From Longitalea luteola (GTDB taxonomy: Bacteria; Bacteroidota; Bacteroidia; Chitinophagales; Chitinophagaceae), in contig NZ_JAFIQX010000008.1 of assembly GCF_017356035.1 (NCBI RefSeq), positions 248,001 to 312,000 of the forward strand: a stretch of 64,000 bases of DNA, written 5' to 3'. Shown here piece by piece: positions 16,705 through 25,848 of the stretch. The notes under the pieces are model-generated. The model was not told where the DNA came from and searched no databases. It saw nothing but the letters and a program-made list of their open reading frames with translations. Made by a program: the position numbers and the translations under genes. Every line of letters begins with the position of its first letter. Position 1 is the first letter of the stretch.

Positions 16705-17688
16705 ATGAAGGATATTATAAGAAACGACTGGACTATTGAAGAAATACAGGAAATTTACAATACCCCCCTGCTTGAGCTTATTTACCGCGCTGCCACCATT
16801 CACCGGCAATATAACGACACCGGAGAAGTTCAGGTTTGTACACTGCTTTCGATAAAAACCGGCGGCTGCCCCGAAGATTGCGCTTATTGCCCGCAGGCAG
16901 CCCGATATAATACAGGCGTTAACGTGCATGCTTTAATGCAGAAAGACGAGGTTTTGGAGTACGCTGCCAAAGCGAAAGCAGCCGGTTCAACCCGTTTTTG
17001 CATGGGCGCTGCATGGCGCGAAGTAAGGGACAACCGCGACTTTGACCGGGTAATTGACATGGTAAAAGGCGTAAACGAAATGGGTATGGAAGTATGCTGC
17101 ACATTGGGCATGCTTACTGAAGCACAGGCCCAGAAACTGGCCGACGCTGGTTTGTACGCGTACAACCACAACCTGGATACTTCTAAAGAATATTATAAAG
17201 AGATCATTTCAACCCGCACCTATAACGACCGGTTAGATACACTGGATAATGTGCGCAAGGCCGGTATCTCTGTTTGTTGCGGTGGTATTGTTGGACTTGG
17301 TGAAACCCACGCAGACCGCATCAAAATGCTGCATACGCTGAGCACCATGCCCGAACATCCGGAAAGTGTGCCCATCAATGCCCTGGTGGCCGTTGCAGGC
17401 ACTCCACTCGCCGAAAATCAGAAAGTAGATGTTTGGGATATGGTGAAGATGATCGCTACAGCCCGCATCCTGATGCCCAAAGCCATGGTTCGCTTAAGCG
17501 CAGGCCGCAGCACTATGAGCGTTTCTGACCAGGCCCTTTGCTTTATGGCGGGCGCCAACTCCATCTTTACCGGCGAGAAGTTGTTAACTACACCTAACCC
17601 TTCATTCGATGAAGATAAAGCCATGTTCGATCTGCTGGGAATTACGCCGAGGGTGGCTTTTAAGGAAGAAAAGGAACTAATCGGTTAG
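16705..17688 (+). CDS. bioB: Biotin synthase
   Basis: This 327-aa radical-SAM enzyme inserts sulfur into dethiobiotin. The CxxxCxxC cluster motif is [12 protein letters not shown] (C55, C59, C62). Further BioB signatures are [30 protein letters not shown] and LSAGR, the arginine that binds the auxiliary [2Fe-2S] cluster. Length is normal. No other bio gene is in the window. It may be co-transcribed with the AlkP operon, but the 54-base gap leaves room for its own promoter. Confidence 0.97.
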   Translation: MKDIIRNDWTIEEIQEIYNTPLLELIYRAATIHRQYNDTGEVQVCTLLSIKTGGCPEDCAYCPQAARYNTGVNVHALMQKDEVLEYAAKAKAAGSTRFCMGAAWREVRDNRDFDRVIDMVKGVNEMGMEVCCTLGMLTEAQAQKLADAGLYAYNHNLDTSKEYYKEIISTRTYNDRLDTLDNVRKAGISVCCGGIVGLGETHADRIKMLHTLSTMPEHPESVPINALVAVAGTPLAENQKVDVWDMVKMIATARILMPKAMVRLSAGRSTMSVSDQALCFMAGANSIFTGEKLLTTPNPSFDEDKAMFDLLGITPRVAFKEEKELIG

Positions 17689-17711
17689 ATTGCTAACATT
17701 GGATATATAAG

Positions 17712-17760
17712 TTTGTGAAGTCGGAAGTCTGAAGTCTGAAAATACAAAGTCCGAAGCCGG
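17712..17760. repeat. GAAGTCTGAAGTC word repeat
   Basis: GAAGTCGGAAGTCTGAAGTC units stand between the convergent bioB and receiver genes and lead into a hairpin. Confidence 0.45.
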
Positions 17761-17788
17761 TTTTGCGCTGACTTCGGACTTCTTCTTT
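17747..17788. terminator. Hairpin between convergent bioB and receiver gene
   Basis: AAGTCCGAAG (17747-17756) and CTTCGGACTT (17772-17781) form a perfect 10-bp stem with a 15-base loop, followed on the plus strand by CTTCTTTAA. It probably terminates bioB transcripts. Confidence 0.5.
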
Positions 17789-17857
17789 AATATAAGGCCT
17801 CCGGCTTCCGGCATCGTATTCCTACGAAAAAAACACCTCTTATTAGCAGAAACATTC

Positions 17858-18262
17858 CTATCCTATAATATCAGCAATCTCTTTACAGAAGTATCGCTTC
17901 CCTTCCATCACCAGCATAATGGCCCGGATCATTTCTTCACCGGAGGAATTTTTGGTAACATATCCATTGGCGCCCGCATGCATCAGGGCATTAACGTAGG
18001 GAAGATCGGTGTGAACAGAGATACCAATAATACGAATGTCATGAGTAAACCCCCGGATGGCTTTTGTAGCTTCAATGCCACTTACCGGATCCATATTAAT
18101 ATCCATTAAAACAACATCGGGCGAAAGCGTTTTGCAGGCTTCTATGACCTGGCGGCCGTTTTCGCATATGGCTATTATCGACAGCCTTTTATCCCTGCTG
18201 AGCAGCAGGTTCCAGGCCTCGCGTACCAGTTTGTGATCATCTGCTATAATCACTTTGATCAT
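17858..18262 (-). CDS. Stand-alone receiver domain (NarL/LuxR-type response regulator without HTH)
   Basis: This 134-aa protein is a complete receiver: acidic pocket D8/D9, phospho-acceptor D54 in VVLMDINM, switch Ser near 82 and K104 in GYVTKNSSG. The sequence resembles NarL-type regulators but stops right after the receiver, where about 70 more residues with an HTH would be expected. No HTH is seen downstream before bioB. It could act through protein contacts or be a truncated regulator. No kinase gene is in the window. Confidence 0.85.
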   Translation of the reverse strand: MIKVIIADDHKLVREAWNLLLSRDKRLSIIAICENGRQVIEACKTLSPDVVLMDINMDPVSGIEATKAIRGFTHDIRIIGISVHTDLPYVNALMHAGANGYVTKNSSGEEMIRAIMLVMEGKRYFCKEIADIIG

Positions 18263-18385
18263 TAAGAAAAGGTTTAATTAATGGCAAAAATTAAGATTAA
18301 ACAATTTGTGGGATAAACAAAGTTCCATGTCCCTTAAATTTTAAAAGTTTAAGGAAAGCGGTTAAGAATAGTTAAGGGGAAACAA

Positions 18386-19441
18386 TTACTTATTTCGCCC
18401 GCCTTGTCCAAAATAATCGTTTAGCCTGAGGGTTAAGCCGAATTGATTGTAGGAAGTATTATTTTGATAATAACTCCTTGCATAACGGATCTGGATTTTT
18501 TTGAATAACACGCCAGCGCCCATTGAAAATCCGTTTAGTCCATTGCCGGCGTTCGTTACATTTAATTCTTTTCGGCGGAGGTAATTATATCCGGCAGTCA
18601 CTTCTACTTTATCGCCAATGTATAACTGCACAGCAAGAATAACATGCCTGAAAAACTTGTCAAATATATATTTTTTTTCCTTGCTGTCTGGTGCTAAACC
18701 TATTTCGTTATTAAATAAAGTGTCACTGTAACGAGTATTAAAGGAATGCAATTGAAAGAGGGTAAGCGAGAACTGCAATGGCGCATGTGCCAGCCGTTTT
18801 GAGATGCCCAGCTGCAGGTCAAATGGCAGATCGCCGGCTGTGCTGCCGGTGTAATTTTTCAACTGGGCGCCCATGTTCTTAGCCACCAGCGAAGCCTGCC
18901 ATAAATGAGCCGAATCACTATATGTTATACCCACGTCTAGGGCAGCGCCTGATGAGCGGTAAATGCCGTAAGAAGAATGGATGAACTTAGCAGTAACGCC
19001 ATAATGCCAGCGCGCTCCGTATTGCCGGGCAGCACTTAGCTGCACTACATAATCAGCAGGCCGCATAGTACCCAGTACATTACCGGTCATATCTGTTTCG
19101 GGCAAGGAGCCATAACTGAAATAATTGATACCACCTGCAAACGTGGTCTTCAGCGGTTGATGGTGAAACCCGGCCATTACATGGTAATTCCTGACGCCCG
19201 CATAAAATGAGTTAAATACCATGGATGTGTGCGTATGCATGGCTGGCCGTAATAAAGCCGGATTGTTGAAAGCGGGGCCAATATCAGCTGTTTGATTGGT
19301 AATGTTAATGCCGCCTAAAGCGGTTAACTGGGGCGTATTGGAAAGTTTCAGGAAGTTATAAATGGTGTTGCCGCCCAATGTTTGCGCATTTGTCCGGGTA
19401 AAGATCAATAAAAATACTAATATATGCAGTTTGTTTTGCAT
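18386..19441 (-). CDS. porQ: Type IX secretion system outer-membrane protein PorQ
   Basis: This 351-aa protein has a signal peptide (to about residue 19), followed by LGGNTIYNFLKLSNTPQLTALGG split over the first 45 residues, the typical PorQ opening. The remainder is a predicted outer-membrane beta-barrel rich in Tyr/Phe strands and ending in an aromatic-rich strand. PorQ helps anchor the PorU/PorV attachment complex that joins secreted cargo to lipopolysaccharide. It is alone here, with no other por genes. PorP/SprF proteins have a different opening motif, so PorQ is preferred. Confidence 0.8.
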   Translation of the reverse strand: MQNKLHILVFLLIFTRTNAQTLGGNTIYNFLKLSNTPQLTALGGINITNQTADIGPAFNNPALLRPAMHTHTSMVFNSFYAGVRNYHVMAGFHHQPLKTTFAGGINYFSYGSLPETDMTGNVLGTMRPADYVVQLSAARQYGARWHYGVTAKFIHSSYGIYRSSGAALDVGITYSDSAHLWQASLVAKNMGAQLKNYTGSTAGDLPFDLQLGISKRLAHAPLQFSLTLFQLHSFNTRYSDTLFNNEIGLAPDSKEKKYIFDKFFRHVILAVQLYIGDKVEVTAGYNYLRRKELNVTNAGNGLNGFSMGAGVLFKKIQIRYARSYYQNNTSYNQFGLTLRLNDYFGQGGRNK

Positions 19442-19478
19442 GTAACGCTACCGTACGAAAATAAACAAAAAAGCGCAA

Positions 19479-19590
19479 GGCGAAAGGGTGAAGGCTGAAG
19501 GCTCAAGGCGCAAGGCGAAAGGCTGAAGGCGAAAGGCTGAAGGCGCAAGGCTGAAGGCGAAAGGCGCAGGGCTAAGGAAGAGCCAGGCGG
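19479..19590. repeat. AAGGCGAAAGGCTG word repeat
   Basis: The sequence is a run of variants of GGCGCAA, GGCGAAA and GGCTGAA repeated about a dozen times, upstream of porQ. The frame it leaves open on the minus strand is only repeat translation. Confidence 0.7.
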
Positions 19591-19631
19591 TTTTGGCGTC
19601 GGTGTGAGATGGCAGCGGATGGGGTTATAGC

Positions 19632-19662
19632 AAAAAAAATTCCTCCATTGACATGGAGGAAT
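19632..19662 (-). terminator. Strong hairpin terminator downstream of lon
   Basis: On the minus strand ATTCCTCCA and TGGAGGAAT form a 9-bp stem with a 6-base loop, followed by eight T. It lies 270 bases past the lon stop, on the far side of a repeat block. It would define a long lon 3' UTR or end a separate small transcript. Confidence 0.7.
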
Positions 19663-19779
19663 TTCTTTAACCCTTAAAACAACCAACATGAAAAAAAATC
19701 TCGGTTGAATATTTATTAACAGGGTTGAATTGTTATTTGTTCAATGAGGTTCTGAAAGTTTATATTAAAATTCTATTAA

Positions 19780-19931
19780 AGGCCGCAAGGCGCAAAGCCA
19801 AGGCTAAAGGCGCAGGGCTAAAGGCGCAAAGCTAAAGGCTAAAGGCGCAAGGCTCAAAGCAAACTCCGTTAAGCGTTCGGCGTTTTGCGTTGTGCGTTCC
19901 GGGTTCGGCGTTCGGCGTTTTGCGTTAAGCG
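19780..19931. repeat. GGCGCAAAGGCT / GCGTTCGGCGTT opposing word repeats
   Basis: About 80 bases of GGCGCAA/GGCTAAA units are followed by about 60 bases of GCGTTCGGCGTTTTGCGTT units of opposite sense. The block can fold on itself. It fills the space between the lon stop and the terminator. Confidence 0.65.
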
Positions 19932-19935
19932 TTCC

Positions 19936-22338
19936 TCACCCCAACGCGATGTCGAGCACCTGCTGCATTGTTTTTACATAATGAAACGTTAACCCTTTAA
20001 TGAATGCAGGCTCAATTTCCTTGATATCGCGCTCATTCTGCCAGCACAACACAATCTCCTTCAACCCCGCCCGGCGGGCAGCCAGCACTTTTTCTTTAAT
20101 GCCGCCTACCGGCAACACCTGACCGCGTAATGTGATCTCCCCCGTCATGGCCAGATACGGTTTTACCCGTTTACCGGTCAAAGCCGAGGCAATCGACGTC
20201 ATGATAGTTATACCGGCGCTGGGCCCATCCTTTGGCACGGCGCCTTCCGGCACGTGCACATGTATACTTTTCTTCTCAAAAAGCGACGGGTTAATGCCCG
20301 CTTTTTTCGCATTTGACATGAGATAGGTTAACGCCGTGGTAGCACTTTCCTTCATCACATTACCCAGGTTACCGGTGAGCTTCAGATCGCCCTTGCCATC
20401 ACTGAGGCTGGTTTCCATAAACAGGATATCACCGCCAACATAGGTCCAGGCCAGGCCAATAGACACCCCGGGAATATTGGCTACCTTATATATTTCATTG
20501 TTGTATTTGGGCTTGCCCAGGATCTTTTCTATATCCTTTTCTGTAAGTGTACTTTTAACAGCTTCATTCATGGCGTATTCCTTTGCTTCATACCGCATGA
20601 TGGAAGCCAGGTAGCGGTCGAGCTCGCGAACGCCACTCTCCCGTGTATAATCCTGAATGATCTTTTGCAGCACGGCATCACCGATCTTGAAATCAACCTT
20701 TTTCAATCCGTGGGCTTCTTTTTGTTTGGGAACGAGGTGCCGTTTGGCGATCTGTATTTTTTCTTCTACGGCATAACCGCTCAGGTTAATGATCTCGAGG
20801 CGGTCGCGAAGCGCCGGTTGAATATTGTTGATGTCATTGGCAGTGGCAATGAACAATACCTTGCTGAGGTCATATTCCAGTTCCAGGTAATTATCGTAGA
20901 ACGCATTGTTTTGCTCAGGATCCAGTACTTCCAGCAAAGCAGAGGAAGGATCGCCCCTGAAATCGTTCCCTACCTTGTCAATTTCATCCAGGATGAGCAC
21001 CGGGTTCGATGATTTGAGCTTCCGCAGCATTTGAATGATGCGGCCCGGCATGGCGCCGATATAGGTTTTACGGTGACCGCGGATCTCACTTTCGTCATGC
21101 AAACCTCCCAGACTGATGCGGCCATATTTTCGCTGAATAGCCGTGGCAATGCTGCGGCCCAAAGAGGTTTTGCCAATACCAGGAGGGCCTACGAAACACA
21201 GGATCGGACTTTTCATGTCGCCCTTCAATTTCAGTACGGCCAGGTATTCGAGCAGGCGTTCTTTTACTTTATCCATCCCATAGTGGTCATGATCGAGCAC
21301 CTTTTTCGCTTTTTTCAGGTCGTACTGATCTTCGGTAATTTCCTGCCAGGGCAGGTCAAGCATCAGATCCAGGTGATTGTAAACCACGGAGTAATCGGGG
21401 GTGCTGGGGTGCATACGCTCCAGTTTTTCAACCCCTTTTTTGAACATTTCCCGGGCAGCTTCCGTCCATTTTTTAGTCTCTGCCCTTTTCAGCATTTCCT
21501 TTACTTCCCGCTCATTGGAATCGCCGCCCAGCTCTTCCTTGATGCTCTTCATCTGCTGTTGCAGGAAATATTCGCGTTGTTGTTTATCGAGCTCCGTTTT
21601 GGTTTTGGTGGTCACCTTGTTCTTGAGTTCGGCAAACTGTAATTCGCGCTGCAACAATTTCATCAACAGGTCCGCACGGGTCTCGATATTATTCAGTTCC
21701 AGCAGCTTCTGTTTTTCTGCCAGTTCGGTATTCAGGTTACTCGAGATGAAATGGATCAGGAACGAAGGGTTTTCGATATTGCGTAAAATGATCGAAGCCT
21801 CGGAGGGTATATTGGGCGAAAGCTGGATGATCTGTCCGGCCAGTTCTTTAATATTCGCCACATAGGCGTTAAAATCTTCCTTTTTAGGGGCTTCGTCGTC
21901 TTCCAGCAATTCGATCTGGGCCTTGAAATATGGGTCTTCAGCAGTGATCCTTGTCACCTTGAACCGGCGTTTGCCCTGGATGATGACAGTGGTGCCGCCA
22001 TCGGGCATTTTGATCATTTTGATGATCTTGGCCACGGTTCCGATATCTTCCAGGTCGCTGACGGCCGGGTCTTCCACACTACTGTCTTTTTGCGCTATAA
22101 CACCTACCAGTTTGTCAGCTTTGTAAGCATCATTTACGGCTTTTATACTTTTATCACGGCCTACCGTAATTGGTAAAACCACGCCGGGGAACAGAACGGT
22201 ATTTCTTAATGGTAAAAGGGACAATTCCGACGGAATGACTATATCTGCGCTATTATCTCCTTCATTTTCATTGAGGGGAATAATTGGAATAAAATCCATT
22301 TCATCTTCTGGCCTGAATAATATGTTCGCTTCTTTCAT
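19936..22338 (-). CDS. lon: ATP-dependent Lon protease
   Basis: This 800-aa protein has the full LonA plan: an N-terminal LON substrate domain ([15 protein letters not shown]), a coiled-coil middle with [22 protein letters not shown]+ Walker [12 protein letters not shown], Walker [11 protein letters not shown], and a protease domain with the catalytic Ser in [10 protein letters not shown] and Lys in [10 protein letters not shown]. It degrades damaged and regulatory proteins in the cytoplasm. Length is normal. A near-consensus -7 box (TTATTTTG, 22357-22364) lies 19 bases upstream of the ATG. Confidence 0.97.
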   Translation of the reverse strand: MKEANILFRPEDEMDFIPIIPLNENEGDNSADIVIPSELSLLPLRNTVLFPGVVLPITVGRDKSIKAVNDAYKADKLVGVIAQKDSSVEDPAVSDLEDIGTVAKIIKMIKMPDGGTTVIIQGKRRFKVTRITAEDPYFKAQIELLEDDEAPKKEDFNAYVANIKELAGQIIQLSPNIPSEASIILRNIENPSFLIHFISSNLNTELAEKQKLLELNNIETRADLLMKLLQRELQFAELKNKVTTKTKTELDKQQREYFLQQQMKSIKEELGGDSNEREVKEMLKRAETKKWTEAAREMFKKGVEKLERMHPSTPDYSVVYNHLDLMLDLPWQEITEDQYDLKKAKKVLDHDHYGMDKVKERLLEYLAVLKLKGDMKSPILCFVGPPGIGKTSLGRSIATAIQRKYGRISLGGLHDESEIRGHRKTYIGAMPGRIIQMLRKLKSSNPVLILDEIDKVGNDFRGDPSSALLEVLDPEQNNAFYDNYLELEYDLSKVLFIATANDINNIQPALRDRLEIINLSGYAVEEKIQIAKRHLVPKQKEAHGLKKVDFKIGDAVLQKIIQDYTRESGVRELDRYLASIMRYEAKEYAMNEAVKSTLTEKDIEKILGKPKYNNEIYKVANIPGVSIGLAWTYVGGDILFMETSLSDGKGDLKLTGNLGNVMKESATTALTYLMSNAKKAGINPSLFEKKSIHVHVPEGAVPKDGPSAGITIMTSIASALTGKRVKPYLAMTGEITLRGQVLPVGGIKEKVLAARRAGLKEIVLCWQNERDIKEIEPAFIKGLTFHYVKTMQQVLDIALG

Positions 22339-22371
22339 TACTTAAATTATCTGTGACAAAATAACATACTC

Positions 22372-22488
22372 TTACTTAAAATACCATGAATTGAAGGCAA
22401 TTGCCATATATGTCAAGTTTAATGCCAGTACAATAAAGACATAGTAATCAAGGGGATCGATACCCGTTTTGGCAGTTTTCGCCGACAA
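22372..22488 (-). CDS. Possible 38-aa membrane peptide upstream of lon
   Basis: On the minus strand a frame opened by TTG at 22488 encodes a short basic/polar head (SAKTAKTGIDPLDYY), one hydrophobic helix (VFIVLALNLTYMAIAF) and the end NSWYFK, with a stop 33 bases before the lon ATG. The head-helix pattern looks like a real small membrane protein rather than random sequence. However, the start codon is weak and no family is recognised. It falls in an otherwise empty 423-base region. Confidence 0.35.
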   Translation of the reverse strand: MSAKTAKTGIDPLDYYVFIVLALNLTYMAIAFNSWYFK

Positions 22489-22707
22489 CCAATGTTAATA
22501 CAATGAATATCAGATTTATAAAAGAAGCCGGAAATTTATATAGGTATAAGCTACTACAAAAGGTAAGATTTACGGTTAGGCTATGTAGTTACTGTTGCCG
22601 GTTTTAGTTTCCACAACTGAGATGTATCGACAAGTATGGCTGAATAGCGGACCAAACGTACAAGTGAGTGACACAAGGGACGGCGATAGTAGTTCTTGCG
22701 ATGGCAT
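22489..22707. other. Intergenic region with nothing recognised
   Basis: This stretch between the possible small ORF and the DUF3276 terminator has no long frame, no word repeat, and no tRNA-like fold that I could complete. Confidence 0.5.
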
Positions 22708-22732
22708 AAAAAAAAGCTCCTTTCGGGAGCTT
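22708..22732 (-). terminator. Rho-independent terminator of the DUF3276 gene
   Basis: AAGCTCC/GGGAGCTT form a short strong stem with a 4-base loop, followed on the minus strand by a run of T. It lies 30 bases past the stop at 22762. Confidence 0.85.
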
Positions 22733-22761
22733 GCTAGATCAAAGAACGTGTATGGAAAAAA

Positions 22762-23178
22762 TTACCATTTATCAACTTCTTCTCCTGCATCAGCAACAGA
22801 ACCAGTTCCATTGTTAGAAGCGGCGCTTACCTGTGATAATGCTGGTGCTTCGGCCACATCATCGATATCTGTATCTGCAACTTGATCGTGGTTGTAGGCG
22901 TCAAAATCGAAATTGGGCATCAGTTCAGTTTTAACATAATCTACTGCTTCGGTCAATGCCTTCAGGAATTTGTTGAAATCTTCTTTGTAAAGGAAGATCT
23001 TGTGCCTGTCGTACCCGTTTTCGTTGAATTTTTTGCGGCTTTCCGTAATGGTAATGTAGTAATCATTTCCACGGGTAGCCCTCACATCAAAGAAGTAGGT
23101 TCTTCTTTTCCCAGCTCTTATACGTTTGCTATAAACGCTTTCCATACGTTTGTCGTTGTTTTCGTACGCCACAGTCAT
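22762..23178 (-). CDS. DUF3276 / PUR-alpha-like nucleic-acid-binding protein
   Basis: This 138-aa protein contains the Bacteroidota DUF3276 core: RAGKRRTYFFDVRATRG, DYYITITESRK and KIFLYKEDFNKFLKAL. The family has the PUR repeat (whirly-like) fold that binds single-stranded DNA or RNA, shown for a Borrelia relative. The last 35 residues are acidic and low-complexity. It is monocistronic with its own terminator. The biological role in Bacteroidota is not established. Confidence 0.88.
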   Translation of the reverse strand: MTVAYENNDKRMESVYSKRIRAGKRRTYFFDVRATRGNDYYITITESRKKFNENGYDRHKIFLYKEDFNKFLKALTEAVDYVKTELMPNFDFDAYNHDQVADTDIDDVAEAPALSQVSAASNNGTGSVADAGEEVDKW

Positions 23179-23314
23179 TTAAGTTTTGCAGTTAACAATT
23201 ATCAAATTTTCACAAAAAAAAGCGTTACAAATATAATATTGTTTTAGAATCAACAAAATTTCATTAGCATTTTACGAAGTAATTTCCCCTAGTTATCCCC
23301 ATTTCTGGCTTAAT

Positions 23315-25138
23315 TTAGCCTTCTTCGCGCTCCTGTTGCAGCTGTTGTTCGTATAAATACGCATAGTAACCGTTTAATGACAATAATTCATTATGTGTTC
23401 CGGTCTCTACGATCTTCCCTTCATCGAGTACAACAATGGTGTCAAAATCGAAAAGAGTGAAAATGCGGTGGGTAATGATAATGGCTGTCTTATGCTGCAG
23501 ATAGATACTTAAATTACCGAGGATCTCCTTCTCCGTGCGGGCGTCAACTGCACTAAGGCAATCATCAAACACTACGATCTGCGGGTCTTTGGCCAATGCG
23601 CGCGCAATGGAAATACGTTGTTTTTGTCCACCACTGAGCGTAACACCGCGCTCCCCTACCATCGTTTCGTATTTGTCGTGAAAGTTCTCTATCTCCCGTT
23701 CCACACTGGCATAGCGGGCCGCCTTTACGGCAGTTTCGTTTTCAGTGCTGCCTGCAGGACTAAACAGGATATTATTATTAATAGTATCACTGAACAGGAA
23801 TACATCCTGGGGCACATAACTGATCTGCCGGCGCAGCTCCTGCAGGTCCATCTGGCGCAGATCGATACCATCGATACGTACACTGCCCACAGTAGGGTCG
23901 TACATACGTAATAATAATTGAGCAATGGTAGTTTTGCCACTGCCCGTATGACCGATGATCGCGATCTTCTGTCCTTTCTTTATCTGAAGATTGAAATGGG
24001 TAAGCGCCTGGATACCGGTATTTGGATACACAAAATCAACATTATCAAAGACAATACTGCCCTGCAAAGCGGGCTTTACCGCATTTGCCGGATTCACAAT
24101 AGCTGGTTCGGTATGCAGGAATTCATTGATCCGCTTTTGTGAAGCCGCTGCCCGCTGGATCATGCTGGCCGTCCACCCGATAGCACCCACCGGAAAGGTG
24201 AGCATGTTTATGTACATTACGAACTCGGCAATGGTGCTCATTTTAATATTATGCTGACCGTAAATAGCGTAAATACCGCCAATCATGATCGTAAGCAAAG
24301 TGCTTAAACCGATCAGCAGGGTCATGGAAGGAAAATACAGCGCTTCCGTTTTCGCCAAACCGATGGCATTCTGTTTATATTCTTCACTGTTCTTATCGAA
24401 AAATTCGAACATCGCCTTTTCCTGTACAAATGACTTAATGACGCGGATGCCTGAATATGATTCCTGGGCATTGGTGGTGAGATCGCTCAATAATGCCTGA
24501 ATGCGTTCACTCTTTTTATTGATAATGGTATTTACTACATATATAGTAACCGCAAGAATAGGCAATGGCGCCAGCACATAGAGGGTAAGCAACGGATCTT
24601 TTTTTACCATATAGTATACCGACAGCGAGATCAGGGATACCAGGTTGATGAAATACATAATGGCAGGTCCTGTGAACATTCGAACCCGGCTAACATCTTC
24701 CGCCATGCGGTTCATAAGATCACCCGTGCTATGCGTTTTGTAGAAATTGGTATCGAGGGTAAGATAATGCTGAAAGATTTGATTTTTTTGATCAAACTCG
24801 ATATGCCGGCTCATCACAATGATAGTTTGCCGCATCAGGAACATGAAAATGCCACGGATCAATGCCAGCACAAGGATGGTAATGCCGCAAAGGGCAATTA
24901 CAGAAATAGTTTTATGCTGTTCGGCATACTGTATGAACCAGTTCACCAGCCAGTCGTAGGTAAAGGTTGTTTTTTGCGGTTCAATGCCAAATGACCGTTG
25001 CACCACATCGAACACATATCCGGTGACCTGGGGCGCCAGAACGGCAAAATAGTTGGAAACGACAATAAACAATATACCCAGGAAAAGCCGGTACCGGTAT
25101 TTCCAAAAATAGCTTTCAAGCGCTTTTAAATGTTTCAA
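23315..25138 (-). CDS. ABC exporter, fused permease/ATPase (MsbA/LmrA-like)
   Basis: The product of about 607 aa has six membrane helices (roughly residues 15-310) and one ATPase domain with Walker A GHTGSGKTT, signature LSGGQKQR, Walker B IVVFDDCLSAVD and the H-loop TH. It should work as a homodimer exporting lipids or hydrophobic compounds. The frame can be opened by TTG at 25159, but that codon is the end of a perfect -7 box TAAATTTG (25157-25164). The TTG at 25138, giving MKHLKALESYFWKY, fits the usual N-terminus better. The substrate cannot be read from sequence. Confidence 0.92.
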   Translation of the reverse strand: MKHLKALESYFWKYRYRLFLGILFIVVSNYFAVLAPQVTGYVFDVVQRSFGIEPQKTTFTYDWLVNWFIQYAEQHKTISVIALCGITILVLALIRGIFMFLMRQTIIVMSRHIEFDQKNQIFQHYLTLDTNFYKTHSTGDLMNRMAEDVSRVRMFTGPAIMYFINLVSLISLSVYYMVKKDPLLTLYVLAPLPILAVTIYVVNTIINKKSERIQALLSDLTTNAQESYSGIRVIKSFVQEKAMFEFFDKNSEEYKQNAIGLAKTEALYFPSMTLLIGLSTLLTIMIGGIYAIYGQHNIKMSTIAEFVMYINMLTFPVGAIGWTASMIQRAAASQKRINEFLHTEPAIVNPANAVKPALQGSIVFDNVDFVYPNTGIQALTHFNLQIKKGQKIAIIGHTGSGKTTIAQLLLRMYDPTVGSVRIDGIDLRQMDLQELRRQISYVPQDVFLFSDTINNNILFSPAGSTENETAVKAARYASVEREIENFHDKYETMVGERGVTLSGGQKQRISIARALAKDPQIVVFDDCLSAVDARTEKEILGNLSIYLQHKTAIIITHRIFTLFDFDTIVVLDEGKIVETGTHNELLSLNGYYAYLYEQQLQQEREEG

Positions 25139-25156
25139 CCGCAGGAATTTGAGGGG

Positions 25157-25164
25157 CAAATTTA
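25157..25164 (-). promoter_or_regulatory. -7 box (TAAATTTG) of the ABC exporter gene
   Basis: On the minus strand TAAATTTG matches TAnnTTTG exactly and ends 18 bases before the chosen TTG start at 25138. It excludes the longer frame beginning at 25159. Confidence 0.5.
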
Positions 25165-25284
25165 AGTTGAAAAGTTAACTAGTTGAGGGGTTGGCAAGTT
25201 ATCCTCATGCTCTGCACTTTAATTATTTGTTAATCTGCAGACTCCTCAACCGGCTAACCCGTCAACTGGTCAATGCTTCACCCG

Positions 25285-25512
25285 TTATCCTTCCTCCGGC
25301 GCGTTCATCTTGGGCGGCTCCCCGCCCTGCTTTTGCTCATTTTTAGCATTATCTTCATTTGGCAGCTGATTAAGCGCCGTGCCCTTATCATTTTCGTCGA
25401 GCTTTTTAGGCGTTTCTTCACGCACCACATTGAAATCGTTTCCAACGCTTGTTTCAAATTCACTGTGGACCTGTTCTTTAAGTCCTTCCTGCTTGATTTT
25501 TTTGTCTTCCAT
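25285..25512 (-). CDS. Small acidic, disordered hypothetical protein
   Basis: This 75-aa protein is almost entirely charged or polar (Lys, Glu, Asp, Asn, Gln) with no hydrophobic core, so it is probably disordered. Start ATG at 25512 and codon use look genuine. No family is recognised. It lies between the ABC exporter and a word-repeat block. Confidence 0.6.
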   Translation of the reverse strand: MEDKKIKQEGLKEQVHSEFETSVGNDFNVVREETPKKLDENDKGTALNQLPNEDNAKNEQKQGGEPPKMNAPEEG

Positions 25513-25552
25513 GGTTGTATGCGTTCAAAATTCATACCCGGGCTGCGATGGG

Positions 25553-25640
25553 TGAATGGGCAATGGGCAATGGTCAATGGGCAATGGGCAATGGGCAATG
25601 GTCAATGGTGAATGGTCAATGGTGAATGGTGAGTGGTGAA
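25553..25640. repeat. GGGCAATGGTCAATGG word repeat
   Basis: At least ten 7- to 8-base units of the type GGGCAAT, GGTCAAT and GGTGAAT stand in tandem in the 336-base gap before the GH13 gene. Confidence 0.75.
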
Positions 25641-25690
25641 TGGGCTCACTATATTCGAATTTAATAACTGAACGCACACCGCCTGAAATT
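25611..25690 (+). repeat. Second copy of the GTGAGTGG...CTCACTATA element
   Basis: ATGGTGAATGG units, GTGAGTGG, GGCTCACTATA, TCGAATTTAATAAC and CCTGAAATTACTGC follow in the same order as at 4987-5060, with a 7-base insertion in the hairpin loop. It lies upstream of a plus-strand gene, as does the first copy. Confidence 0.6.
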
Positions 25691-25703
25691 ACTGCACACA
25701 GCC

Positions 25704-25800
25704 TTTAGCCTTCCGCCTTTAGCCTTCAGCCTTTTGCCTTCAGCCTTCAGCCTTCAGCCTTCAGCCTTTAGCCTTTAGCCTTCAGCCTTTAGCCTTTTTC
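25704..25800. repeat. CAGCCTTTAGCCTT word repeat
   Basis: About twelve units of (T/C)AGCCTT run up to 50 bases before the GH13 start. This is the reverse complement of the AAGGCTGAAGGCT family seen near 19.5 and 47 kb. Confidence 0.75.
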
Positions 25801-25848
25801 TGGGGTGGTATCGGAATTGCAAAATTTCAACAACATTAATCGTAACGT

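Noticed and set aside
17858-18262. Frameshifted full-length NarL regulator
   Set aside because: No HTH-coding sequence is visible in any frame in the 170 bases before bioB.
19417-19689. 90-codon minus-strand frame upstream of porQ
   Set aside because: Consists of translated word repeats (Leu/Ser/Pro/Ala) and overlaps a terminator.
21031-21642. 203-codon plus-strand frame opposite lon
   Set aside because: It is antisense to the lon AAA+ region; the translation is low-complexity Phe-rich shadow sequence.
22440-22500. tRNA-like GGGGATCGATACCC stretch
   Set aside because: Looks like a T arm but no acceptor stem, anticodon arm or D arm can be completed.
25553-25800. CRISPR-like regular repeats
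   Set aside because: Units are only 6 to 9 bases with no unique spacers, and no cas genes are present.
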